From the NCBI GenBank assembly GCA_930367205.1, contig OV884009.1, forward strand, positions 120,293,454-120,357,453: a DNA stretch of 64,000 nucleotides, given 5' to 3'. The position numbers and the translations under genes are program-made. Shown piece after piece: positions 1 through 10,800 of this stretch (position 1 is the stretch's first letter; the number at the start of each line of letters is the position of its first letter). The DNA comes from Acanthosoma haemorrhoidale. Its lineage: Eukaryota; Arthropoda; Insecta; Hemiptera; Acanthosomatidae. The notes beneath the pieces were generated by a model, which was not told the DNA's origin, searched no databases, and saw only the letters and a list, made by a program, of their open reading frames with translations.

Positions 1-640
1 GACTAGTTATAACTCATTATGAAATATTGTTTAAATACATTTTGATCTGAATTTAATCTTTTATTTGCTATATTTTAGGTTTCAAGTGCTATAAAAAAAT
101 TCACGATTATGTTGTTACAAGATGTTATACCTGAAAGAAGAACCCAAAATGAATGAAGAATACTTTATCAATGAAATTTGGGATCTGTCTGTATTTAATT
201 ATATGAGTTTATTCGTTTGAATCAATAACTAAAAAAATCAGTACATTTCATTAACCATATTATAAATGTATTTACAAATTCTACTCTACTATTATTTTGC
301 ATACACTCAATTAATTAGTAATTATATAATAGAGTAATTATTCAATTTCATAACATATAGCTTAATTGTTTCATTATTTCCAATTTCATTTTCATTTATT
401 TACATATATATGATTTTTAGACTATACCTTTATTTTTATGTATATTTATTTACATTTTTTGAATTGTATTTCTAGATTAATTACAGTCTAAGTATTTAAA
501 GTCATTGTTTTTTTAATCAATGAACCTTGAAGATTGTTACTATTTGTGATGTTTCCGGGTTCGATAGAGGAACGTATTCAAGATAAAACCTTCAAAGACT
601 TGTGTAGAACACAGGAATCTCACCTATATTAGTAAGACCT
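1..640. other. AT-rich sequence, no feature recognised
   Basis: The stretch is strongly AT-rich with short homopolymer runs. I see no open reading frame longer than background, no splice-bounded exon and no repeat structure. It is probably intergenic DNA or old, unrecognisable repeat. Confidence 0.4.
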
Positions 641-649
641 GCTACGGTG

Positions 650-1560
650 TTATCCCTGGATGGGGGGGGGGGTTGAGGTTCCCTCAGCTGTCACAAATTG
701 AACTCATTGAAGAAGACCGTTACCCAATGTAACTTGAAGCTCAACAAGCTCAAGTTTTCAACAATTTTATTTTCAAAGATGAGTTGGTCCTTGGGGAAAG
801 GGATCCAGATTTGGATGCTGATAAGTGGGGGTGAAAAAATAAAAACCATCGCTATTCAAAAGCTATGGATTAGTAAAGAAGGGTATACAAAAAAAAAAAA
901 AAAAAAAAAGCTAGTAGGATTGTACAAAGTAGATTTAAGGAAAAGATTTTATTTTATTTTGTTTTCTTTGTGTTTATTTTGGAAAATAAAGAACGAAAAC
1001 AGTATTACTCAAGGTGCGCTGACCGGTGCAACAATCCCATTGCACCGGAATACGCGCACCACAGGCTACGTAACCCCATGAGCTCGCTTCACGGGCTCGT
1101 AGGGTAAGCCCGTTTGAGGCTCAGCCTCAGGAAGGGGGAAAAAAAAAAAAGAAGGGTATTGTATTATGGATAAGTAGTGGTGTGGATCGTCCCCAGCGCT
1201 GATAATAAAACTCTTGGGAAACCTGAAGTTTCGAACTAAACTTTGAGCGTGGAGCTAGATTAATAAAAGAGATTACCTCTCCAAGGAGAGATTGTCCCCA
1301 CGGTGCTAGAATATTGGCACACTCTGGCCTAAGGAAAAATGTGCAGATGGTTTGTGGAGAAAGGGCGGAGACGCAGTGATTTACCAAGAAGAATCTACGC
1401 GCATCGAAGAGGAAAATAGGAATGGTACCCGGATGGCTAATGAGACAAAGAATAAGTTAATTGTGGTGGGATGCCTGCTCAGTAGAAGAGCACATAACCA
1501 GAGATCTGGATGCCCCAGGCTCAGACACTGTCACTATCTTTTTTCTTCCTTCAATAATTA
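650..1560 (+). repeat. Unclassified repeat with hairpin-rich tail and poly(A)
   Basis: The block starts at a G-run (661-672) and contains two A-runs (about 888-909 and 1139-1150). Just before the second A-run three hairpins are packed together. The clearest pairs 1023-1031 with 1040-1048 (9 bp perfect, CCGGTGCAA/TTGCACCGG) and is extended by GTGCGC (1014-1019) against GCGCAC (1054-1059). A GAGGC/GCCTC hairpin follows near 1116-1128. Structured tails ending in poly(A) are typical of non-LTR retroposons and SINEs. No coding homology is visible, so the family stays unnamed. Confidence 0.35.
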
Positions 1561-2194
1561 TTAATGAATCGGGGGATCACGTACCTCCACTAATGATTAT
1601 AAATATAACGTCAATATATGTTTAGTATATAATGTCAGATTCATACAATAGCTGAAGGGCAGCACTGTGACACTTACCTTAAATAAGATGGCGCCAGATG
1701 ACATTGATCTAGTAATGAAGAAGTAGCCATAAACCCGCGCCCCCACCACTTCATGTTCATATCGTCGCTCACTTGATACGTGAGTCGGTTAAGGACGAGT
1801 TGATCCTCTTAGATAATTATTTAAATAAGGTGGGGGATCTTAACGTGTTTGCTTGACACGCAGGTGCCTCTTACCTAGAAGATGAAGCACCTTTACCAAC
1901 TGACGTTTCCTTCTTCTTTCCTTGTGCTATCTGTTTTCCTTGTGTCTCTAAACATTTTGTTATTTTTATTAATTGTTTGTGTAATTTTAGTCTCTAGTTT
2001 TTATTTCTTTTTTGACTATACCACATTTTTTTAAAATAAAATTATTATATTACCAGCAAACATAGCACGTCATGTTCTTAGTTGTTTTCATTTTCTGCTC
2101 TCTTCCTTTCAATAGTTCCAGCCTTTTACTTCATGTACCCCACATTCCCGTATTTTTTTAATAGTTTCTCTTCCTCATAAGTAGTGTCCTAATA

Positions 2195-2847
2195 ATGTTA
2201 TTTTATAGAGCTCTTACACACGCCGAGTCAGTTTGTAACGTTATCAGTGCCAGACTGGGCATGTTGAACATCAGTGTAAACGCCGGGAAGACCGACTGCG
2301 TAATCTTCTCCCTCCAAAAGGGGAAAAAATCCTTGCCAAAATCGTATAGTATAGGAGGGCAAGAGAACTCACCAGCTTTCTCAATGCACTATTTGGGTAT
2401 AAAAATGGATAGGCATCTCCATTTCTCTACTCATTTCAGTAATAAAATAGAAAAATACGACAAAGGTCTTACCGGCTATAGCACTTGCTAACTTCACCTA
2501 ACCTTTCGCTTCGTCTCAAATTGATGATATATCAATGTGTCCTCCGGCCAGCTCTGCTGTACGGGGCCCTGCTATTTACCCACTTGACTGACAATACAGC
2601 CAAATGTCTCCAACATTTCCAGAATGGGATCATGCGAAAAGTGGTCCGACATACCTCTCTCGAGAGGTGGAAGAACGCTGACCTGCACCCGTTGCTTGGT
2701 GTGCCATCGGTGGGTGAGTTCATTCGCCGTAGACACATTAAGTTTTTTGACTCGTTGCAGCACCTGACAAACCCAGTGTTTAACACTATGACCTTACCAC
2801 CCTTCCCGCATCGATGGCAACAGACTGTCAGGGAAAAATTAGGATAA
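2195..2847 (+). pseudogene. LINE (Jockey-like) ORF2 C-terminal fragment
   Basis: Two adjacent frames (2195-2491 and 2485-2847) give the part of a non-LTR reverse transcriptase that follows the catalytic core. Visible are an NVNAGKTD-like segment, the YLGIKMDRHLHFSTHF thumb motif, and LKLMIYQCVLRPALLYGA followed by a run ending QNGIMRKVV. This order is standard for Jockey/R1-type elements. The frames are joined by a frameshift near 2485, and the palm with its catalytic aspartates is absent, so the copy is 5'-truncated and dead. Its RRHIKFFDSLQH segment recurs in the fragment at 20218-20490, so both belong to related elements. About 260 bp of probable 3' UTR follows to near 3110. Confidence 0.7.
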
Positions 2848-3535
2848 GAATTAGTAGTTAAGTTAGTTTTAAGGTTGATCGAAAAGGTGAGCCCCATCAC
2901 CTTTATTAGTCAGTTTAGTCCAGTCACGTATAATGTATATCATTATACTTGTTTATTAATTATATAATTTCTATAAAATAACAAAACCTGTATATAATGT
3001 AGTGATGCTACAGGAAATACAAAATAATTTGTAAATAGATTCACCTGAGGATCTATAATTACATATAATTATCTGTAAATTTAAAGGGGCTATAGAAAAA
3101 AAACAACAACGTTATTTTATAATCTCCCCCTGTTCATCACAGCGAATTCTTTCAATTCTACCTTGAAAACTTTCATCACAATTACAATAGAATAAAAATT
3201 TTTTTTATTCCGGGGCAAAGTCGCCTATGAAAACGTTAATGTTTAGATGACAAATCCACATCTGGCAAATAAAAAGAACAGTTACATCCTAATGAAATAA
3301 ACAATGACAATCTAAAATAAAGCTCTGTAGGAAAGATAATAGTAATTGTAAGTCTGCACAAATCAATATTTCTATTAAATTAATCGAAAAGAAAAGAAAA
3401 AAAGAATGACATTAAACAATTGAATAAAAATATTAAATAGAAAAAAAAGTCAGTAAATATAATATAATGCATGAATGAATCATTCCCAATTAGGAAGCGT
3501 CTGTCTGGATAGAGAGGAAGCACTGGAATAGGGGG

Positions 3536-4330
3536 GGGGGGGTTAAAGGTTCTTAGGGACCGATTGCATGCTGCAGTTTTGTAGGCTGGAGTATAAAGGT
3601 CAGAGAGACAAGATCTTGTGTTCCGGAAGTGGACATGAACTGTAAAAGTTTGTATAGATAAGGGTGGTGTTGAGAGTTGGTGGTTTCAAGACGTTATGTA
3701 CAATCTTCCCTCGGTATTGTGCTCGGAAGGAGGCGAAAAGCCACCCCAACTCGGTATAGAAGTGAGAGCCCTGTTGAGCCCCAAAGACAAATGTAACGAA
3801 ACAATTCATGATTCGCTTCAACTAGTGCATGAGTCTCACCGGGAGACCTCAATTTACCGCACAGTCACATCTAAAGCGAGGTAAAATGATGGAGAATACA
3901 ATGAGTAGACGTGCAGGCTGGGGGAGCAGATGACGAGATTGATGGAATATTATCAGGGTACATATTGACTGACGGGAAATCTGGAAGATATGTTAGTTCC
4001 AAATGACAGTTTGATAAATAGTTATCCCTAAGTTTTTAACGGTGGAGCAGAAAGTAATGGGGTGGTTATTAAGGGTTAAAGTGGGAATATCTGCAAAGTA
4101 GCTGATAATGAAACTGGAGCCTGGGACAAAGGTCTGGGTTTTCGCTGCGTTTAATTTCAATTTATCCAGGTTTCCTCAGGAACTGATCCTATCTAAGTTT
4201 GTCTCAATCATGGCAAATCCAGCTAAAAATTGGAAGAGGGGAGGATAAATAGATGTGGGAGTCGTCAGCATATAGGTGACGGGAACATTCATTCTAGTGA
4301 ACTTCTTTATTGTGATTAAGAGCGTGAGAG
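3536..4330 (-). pseudogene. Non-LTR reverse transcriptase fragment with YADD motif
   Basis: Read on the minus strand from about 4330 down, one frame gives HLYADDSHIYLSSPLP, the catalytic YADD box of a non-LTR reverse transcriptase. Shifted frames then give KLKLNAAKTQTFV, VKNLGITI and, further on, LWGSTGLSLLYRVGVAFRLL. Several frameshifts and stops interrupt it. The wording differs from the Jockey family that recurs elsewhere in this window (which reads TFADDTAVLSS), so this is a second LINE lineage, perhaps CR1-like. The fragment ends at a G/C-run near 3531-3541. Confidence 0.6.
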
Positions 4331-4940
4331 TCACATACGCTCAGTACATGATTGGAGAAACAGGCCTTTGCCAGGATTTTTTTTTTTTTTTTTTCCTCAG
4401 GTCTCAAACTTTAAAAATGTAGAATAAGGGAAAAATAAAGTAAAATTTATTAAGGATGAACGGATACTTTTAATAGAAGGACCTATTAGAAGATTGGGTG
4501 AAGGAATTAAGGAGTGTGGGAGACCTCGGTAGAGGTGTAAATGTCAAGGTGCAGTGGTGAGAGTCCACTGATGGGTAAGCCTAGATGTCTAGGCATGTAG
4601 TGCAGGCTCATTCAGTTGGATAGCAGTGATGGGTGCCCGTTAGGGGCTTGTTGGTTGGCCAAGGGCCGTAATCTCCACCATTTTGTCTGCTATAATAAGT
4701 ATAATTTTGTAGTAGTAGTCTGTACAGTTGTCCAAAGCGTCTGTTTAGTTCTTGTCTTTCTATGCCAGGATTCTAACGAACCGAATAGCACATCGATTTT
4801 CTCAAAGAATAAGGAAAGAGAGGTCTCATTACGGATTCTAAAATTAACTAAATTCTTTATTGTGCAATAATTACAATCTGCCTTTTATAAGGCAATAATA
4901 ATACAGATAAATGATCTCATTCATACCATATACTCTGGTC
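4310..4940 (-). mobile_element. Scattered Jockey-A fragments, minus strand
   Basis: Three patches match the Jockey family seen intact-length at 20641-21927 and 42425-44575. The first (4310-4375) matches its 3' UTR, including a CATGATTGGAGAAAC stretch. The second (4705-4765) matches the QELNRRFGQLYRL coding segment. The third (4850-4940) matches the tail with ACAATCTGCCTTTTATAAGG and CATTCATACCATAT. The segments between them include an oligo-T run (4377-4394) and a different, unrecognised repeat (4400-4700). The patch order is scrambled relative to a normal copy, so this is rearranged debris. Confidence 0.6.
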
Positions 4941-5639
4941 TCCTTTCAAAGTGAATAAATCTTTCGCATTTTACTAAAGATTACGGATTCTAACACTTTT
5001 TCTTTCTCTTTTGCCCAAACATGTTTTTTACACGTGTCACGTATTTCGAACACGTCGTTTCCCAGCAAAACTATCCACCACGATCTTTCACACCAATTAA
5101 CCCATTTCTATCATCCCTGATTTTTCCACTACTTCTAAACAACCTTCACATTTCAAAATGAAGTTCAGCATCCAAACAATGAAGCCAAAAATCAAATAAA
5201 CAAATTATTGCAGTTTATTATTGAGCATTTTGAAGAATACGCATTCTGTGGAGCATTTAATACAGATTAAACTTTTGGAAAATTGAGAGAAATATTGACT
5301 CTTTCGAGATGTATACGATTTCTGTTTCATTACCTGATATGTATTATACTATATCTCGAGTATAATGTAATTTATATACGATTTAAAACGTAAATCGTTT
5401 TCCATCAATATATGGAGAGATTCTTCAGCAGTTTTAGGAAACTCACCATTTTCCCCACGTTCACGTATTCGTCTACTATGGTGTTCCATGTTACTGCCTC
5501 GTTTATAGTTTCCATTGGACAGGACTTGTCTGTTCTTGTAGACTTAAAATAATAATCTTGTTCAAAGGTATAGGCTCCCATTAGTTGAAGATGTTTCATC
5601 GAGCTAATTACGATGGAGAACAGCTCTGAATGTGTTCGT

Positions 5640-6420
5640 AAATTCTCATTTGTATTTCGATCTACAACCAACACATCTACCAACGCGATTACTTTCACTC
5701 AAAAGTTATTTCATTGAATGGTTTCAACCCATATTTTAATTTTTTGGTTAGTTTTCAAATTTCAGCCACTTACATCTTAAGTTAACTTGAATTCTGTTTC
5801 AAAGTGACATACTACAAATTTTAAGCCTAGTTTTAATCGTAACACATTTCGTTAAATGCACCAGACAAATTTAGGGTTTGTGAGGTTGTTAGTCCTTGAA
5901 ATGCAATTCATTTTTGTGGTCACTTTGTGGAATTTCGTTCTACAATCGCAACATCTATCGAACACGACTTTCAGCATTAAGTATTTTTATTCAATTTTTT
6001 CTACCCAAATTTTAATGTTTGGTCACTTTCAATATTGCAACCATTTGCATTGGCAGTTATCTTGAATTCTGTTTTAGGGTGGGTTGCCACAATCTCTGAG
6101 CCTAGTTTCAATCGTAAGTCTTTTCGTTAAATGCACTACACAAATATAGGGTTTTTGAGTTCATCAGTTCTGGAAATGCTTTTGGAAATTGGTTTGGGTT
6201 GCAAGTTTCCGGGATTTCGATCTACATCGGTCATATCCATCGAACGCGAACACTTTTACTTACATGTTTTTTCATTGAATGATTTTAACTCAAGTTTTAA
6301 AATTTCAGCCATCTAAATGTCAGTTAACTATATTTCTGTTTCAGGGTGGCTTGCTACAGATTTTGAGACTAGTTTAAATCGTTTTCTTAAATGGTCCGCA
6401 CAAATTTTGTCTCTGAAGCC
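5640..6420. repeat. Three diverged tandem copies of a ~255-276 bp unit
   Basis: The motif CGTTAAATGCAC appears at about 5851 and 6127, and a diverged form (CTTAAATGGTCCGCACAAAT) at about 6383. Around these lie repeated blocks: TTTCGATCTACA, CATTGAATG-TTT-AAC, a CAGTTA(A)CTxxATTCTGTTT block and GAGCCTAGTTT-AATCGT. Spacing is therefore about 276 and 255 bp. The short reading frames across this stretch are not conserved between units, so I read it as non-coding satellite-like DNA. Confidence 0.6.
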
Positions 6421-7188
6421 ATCAGTGTTTAAAACGAAATCTGGTACGCGGTCAGTTAATATGATTCTTCTTTTAGGAACACATTTTAAAGATCGTATCA
6501 AAATTTCAACTGTATGTTTTCTCGTTTTTTCCTGCCTCTCCCTTTGGATTCTATATGCTTGCTGTTCCCTATCTGTATCTTCTATCTCACAAATCTGCTT
6601 TCTTTCACCGTCATTTTTTTATACGTGCCACAAACCTTTTTGGAACTTTATTCATAATCATAATAACATTTGTCATTCATACTGTTCCAAACTTTAAAAT
6701 TTGACTTTACCGATTTCTGATCTCCTAATCTATCAATTCATGGTTTGTCTTTATTCTGTTTTGTTTATTAATTTTATTTATTTCCTATTTTAATACATCC
6801 CAGCAACCTTTTACGATCTATTAGCCCATGTAATAATTTCTATATATTTTCAGTTGCAATTGTCAGAATGTCATTCACCTTTTTTAATTTATAATCTTTG
6901 TTTCAATTGTATGCTGTTGGCTCATATGTACTATGAACTCATCCTTTATATGCTAGTAGTTTTATTTTATTTTAGTCAACTAGACATTTATATTTGTTCC
7001 TGTTTGTTACCCTTAGTGAAGAATATTTAACAATAAAGTGTTTTGTACAACAAGCAGGGAAACTAACTTTCTTTAAATTTAAACAGAAGTACTACATGGC
7101 AGGCCTTCACCCCTGTACGATGTGCTGTGAGGTTTTATTAAAGCAATACTAAAGATAATTGATGTTGGCAGGACTTGTATTCGTACAG

Positions 7189-7235
7189 GTGTAGCTCAGT
7201 GGAAGAGCACCTGGACTGAGATTAGTCTTGTCACT
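7189..7235 (+). other. tRNA-like 5' half, possible SINE head
   Basis: The segment GGTGTAGCTCAGTGGAAGAG resembles the D-arm/A-box of a tRNA gene (TAGCTCAGTGG). A following CACCTGGACTGAGATTAG could be an anticodon-stem remnant. No B-box (GGTTCGAATCC-like) or acceptor 3' half follows. It is therefore not a functional tRNA gene; a tRNA-derived SINE head or tRNA relic is likely. Confidence 0.3.
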
Positions 7236-7813
7236 ACTTTTTTTCTTTGGCTAATGAATATATATATACATGTGTATTACTTGTGTATAACTGCCATATG
7301 TCTTGGCTCTATAAAAACAACATAAAATTGATGTAATATGTTTATGAAAGTTTTTTACTATTTTAGTTATTAGTTATATTAGTTTTTTAATATACAACAA
7401 TGTAAAGCAGATTTGATGTATAACAAGATTATTTCTTTGCATACTATATAAACTACTAACTCTATTCTGGTATAGTATAGAATGTATTTATTTTTTGCAG
7501 TTTAATTAATCAATATCTTACATTTAATTGAACACGCACAAAATTAATTAATTAAGTAATAAACCTGCTGTTTATAAACAAAGGTATAATTTTATATTGA
7601 ATTGTCATTTATAAATCACAAACATTTGATTATTTACACCTTTTTTATAAGGCAACTACAAAATGGTTATTGTGCGAAGGCATTCATATTTAGTTAACAA
7701 TGATAAAATAAATAATTAGCTGAGTGTCTTCATAATATATTTTTACTAGAATTATGTTAGTTTTGAATTTCTAGTTGAAGGTATGTGCAATAAAAACTGA
7801 AGAATGAATAAAA

Positions 7814-10800
7814 TTATTTGCGCTTAACGTCAGCTGTCACTATGTAGCAGATTTCGCCAACGTTAGTTTTTAATTTACTTTCACCTTTGATCCGACCCGC
7901 TGCCATAGGTAAGAGAGATTTCGGAACCTTTGTAACCCACTTTTCGGTGGTGCACAATTTTCTATCCTGAAATATAATTTACAACATAAAAATATATAAA
8001 AATTCTTAACATGTACCTTTATTCTATATGCTAAAGGCTTTTCATAATCAGCGTATTTCTAATAAATTATAAACAAGAGGTAGTGAATAAAGAAACCACT
8101 CTTACTTATTATGCAAGGACTGGGTGAGTAGTCCCAAAGTAAATAAACGAAAATACTAGATCTGGATTTCGAGCATAATGTCACACTACGGTACAGAAAA
8201 GTATAATAAAAAAAAATTATGGAAGAAAAACGAAAATGAGAAAAAAAAATGTGTACACTCAGATGAGGAAGGGACACTGTATGTTGGAAAGGTAAAGTGC
8301 CACCCAGGAGGTAATTTTATTTTGGGCTATGTATGATTAAAAAAGGCGGTCAACCTACAGATAACCAACCCGTTGGTAACTTGGTCCGTCTATATGGTTC
8401 CAAACTAAACAATTAATCACATGCATGTGCACATACACATATTAATCCATGAAATTCTATATTAACATTATTTTTATTTGCTTTGCAATTTATCAGTGAT
8501 GGTTGTTGATTACTTTGTGTTAGTGATGAAGTTAAAAAATAAAAAGTCAACTATAATATAATGGATGAGAATAACAAATATGTTAAATAGATACCGTGAC
8601 AAACGAGTTAAGGTATTAAAAAGTTTGTCGGAAATGTTTGGCGTGTCAGTAGTGGAACTGAAAAAAAAAATTCAAACAATGAAATCCCAGTTCCGGCAGA
8701 ATGGATGAAAACAATTACATCAGTGTTGGGTTTTCGATAAAGTACTTAACACCATTATTGAGTACAACTTAATTCTACATCACAGTGCTTAACCTAGATC
8801 ACTAACTATATACAACAGGAGTTGGTTACATCAGTGGTTACATATCAGGGTTAGAACAATCAGTGACAAATAAAGATAGTTTGATATTTTTTTAGGACTT
8901 TTTTACGGACTCATTTAGGACGAGTAATAGAGCGAATAAGGAAATAACGGCAGGAAAGAATATATATTAGTGATATTGTGTTCAAACAGGGGCTTATGAT
9001 ACAAATAACAGTAACAATTTAACTTCTTCATCCCTTAGTTCTAAAAGCTGTTCTTGCCCTGAGTACAACATACAATCACATGTATCCAACTACAAAAAGG
9101 CATAAAATTTATGTAGTTTACACTTGTATGTTAGAATTTTTTAATGATGTTCGCTTCATTATTGTGCTTTATAATTTTGTATTGTTTTATTTGATTAGCG
9201 TCTTTGTTTATTTCAATCAAGCGTCAGAGTCGCTGTAAAGTAACTGTCTAAAGTAGAGCATTTACCCTAAAACCCTAAGCCAATGTTATACCAATATTAT
9301 CTAGTGCAGACAAGATATCGATTAATAACACTTTACCGTTGGCAAGAGAAAGGACGTTAGTGACAATCATAATCTTAAGTGGAAGGTGGATCTGTCGTAG
9401 CTCGTGCTATGAATGAATTGATTTTGGTCATAGGACATCGATTTTAATGTCGGAGTGTTCCATCTTGGACTATTATCTTGAATTTTAATTGCTTTTTTTT
9501 TAATTTCGATTTCCAATAAGAATTAAATGGGATACAAAGATACCTGCGTGGGCTCCCGAGACATTTTCAGCAGAACTGCTCCTTGTCTTGAAGACGAGGC
9601 TCATTTTTGCTGGACTGTTCATGAACAGACGCAAGACACTGAATCGGGGCAGCCCAGCAGCAATGGCCCGAAACAATATTTCGGTGTGGACTAGGCTTGA
9701 AGTCTTCAGTGTGCTTCGAAAGGATTATCTCCTCACCCCATCTCACTACTTTCTCAGAATCCGGTAGTGTTGTCACATTCGTGGTGAAGGGGGGAACCAG
9801 CACAGAAAATCTGTATTACAGCAACTGGTGCATGTTATATAATCTTGTAATGTATATTATAATTAAACGTATATTAAAAAAAAGTAGTCAATTTATAACA
9901 AACCTTAGCAAGAGGGCAGTCGAGTTTTGTGTCAAATAATGTCATACCACAAACATCTTTACTTCCTCTTGAAACTTCTAAATCATTTTTGTACGCCTTG
10001 TACTCCATCTAAAACCGATACATTTTAAATTATTCCATTAATTAAATATAATATTTTTGAATGAAAAAAAGAGTTACAATAGAATGTTAGAATAGAATAA
10101 AAATAAATTTAACCAGAGGATGTTAGAAGAAAAACAACAACACATATACGAAAAAACCAAACAGCAATAAAAAGGCTAAAGAAAATAACAGACAAAGAGA
10201 TAACAAAAAATTTGATACATGGGTGGTGGCGAGTTTTTCTCAAGTTCCGCGAACCAATCTTGATGGTGAATGTTAGTGGCGAGCCCTTCTAAGTTTCAAA
10301 CCAATCTTGATGGTGAATGATAGTGGCGAGCCCTTCTATGTTTCAAACCAGTCTTGATGGTGAATGATAGTGGCGAGCCCTTCTAAGTTTCAAACCAATC
10401 TTGATGGTGAATGATAGTGGCGAGCCCTTCTAAGTTTCGAACTAATCATGATGGTGAATGATAGTGGCGAGCCCTTCTATGTTTCAAACCAGTCTTGATG
10501 GTGAATGATAGTGGCGAGCCCTTCTAAGTTTCAAACCAATCTTGATGGTGAATGATAGTGGCGAGCCCTTCTATGTTTCAAACCAGTCTTGATGGTGAAT
10601 GATAGTGGTGAGCCCTTCTATGTTTCAAACCAATCTTGATGGTGAATGATAGTGGCGAGCCCTTCTAAGTTTCAAACCAATCTTGATGGTGAATAATAGT
10701 GGCGAGCCCTTCTAAGTTTCAAACCAATCTTGATGGTGAATGATAGTGGCGAGCCCTTCTATGTTTCAAACCAGTCTTGATGGTGAATGATAGTGGCGAG

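Noticed and set aside
5405..5698. 97-codon minus-strand frame starting MKVIALVDVL
   Set aside because: No known motif, no signal peptide cleavage pattern, no splice context. It overlaps the edge of a diverged tandem repeat.
7189..7235. Functional tRNA gene
   Set aside because: Only the D-arm/A-box half resembles a tRNA. No T-arm or acceptor pairing follows.
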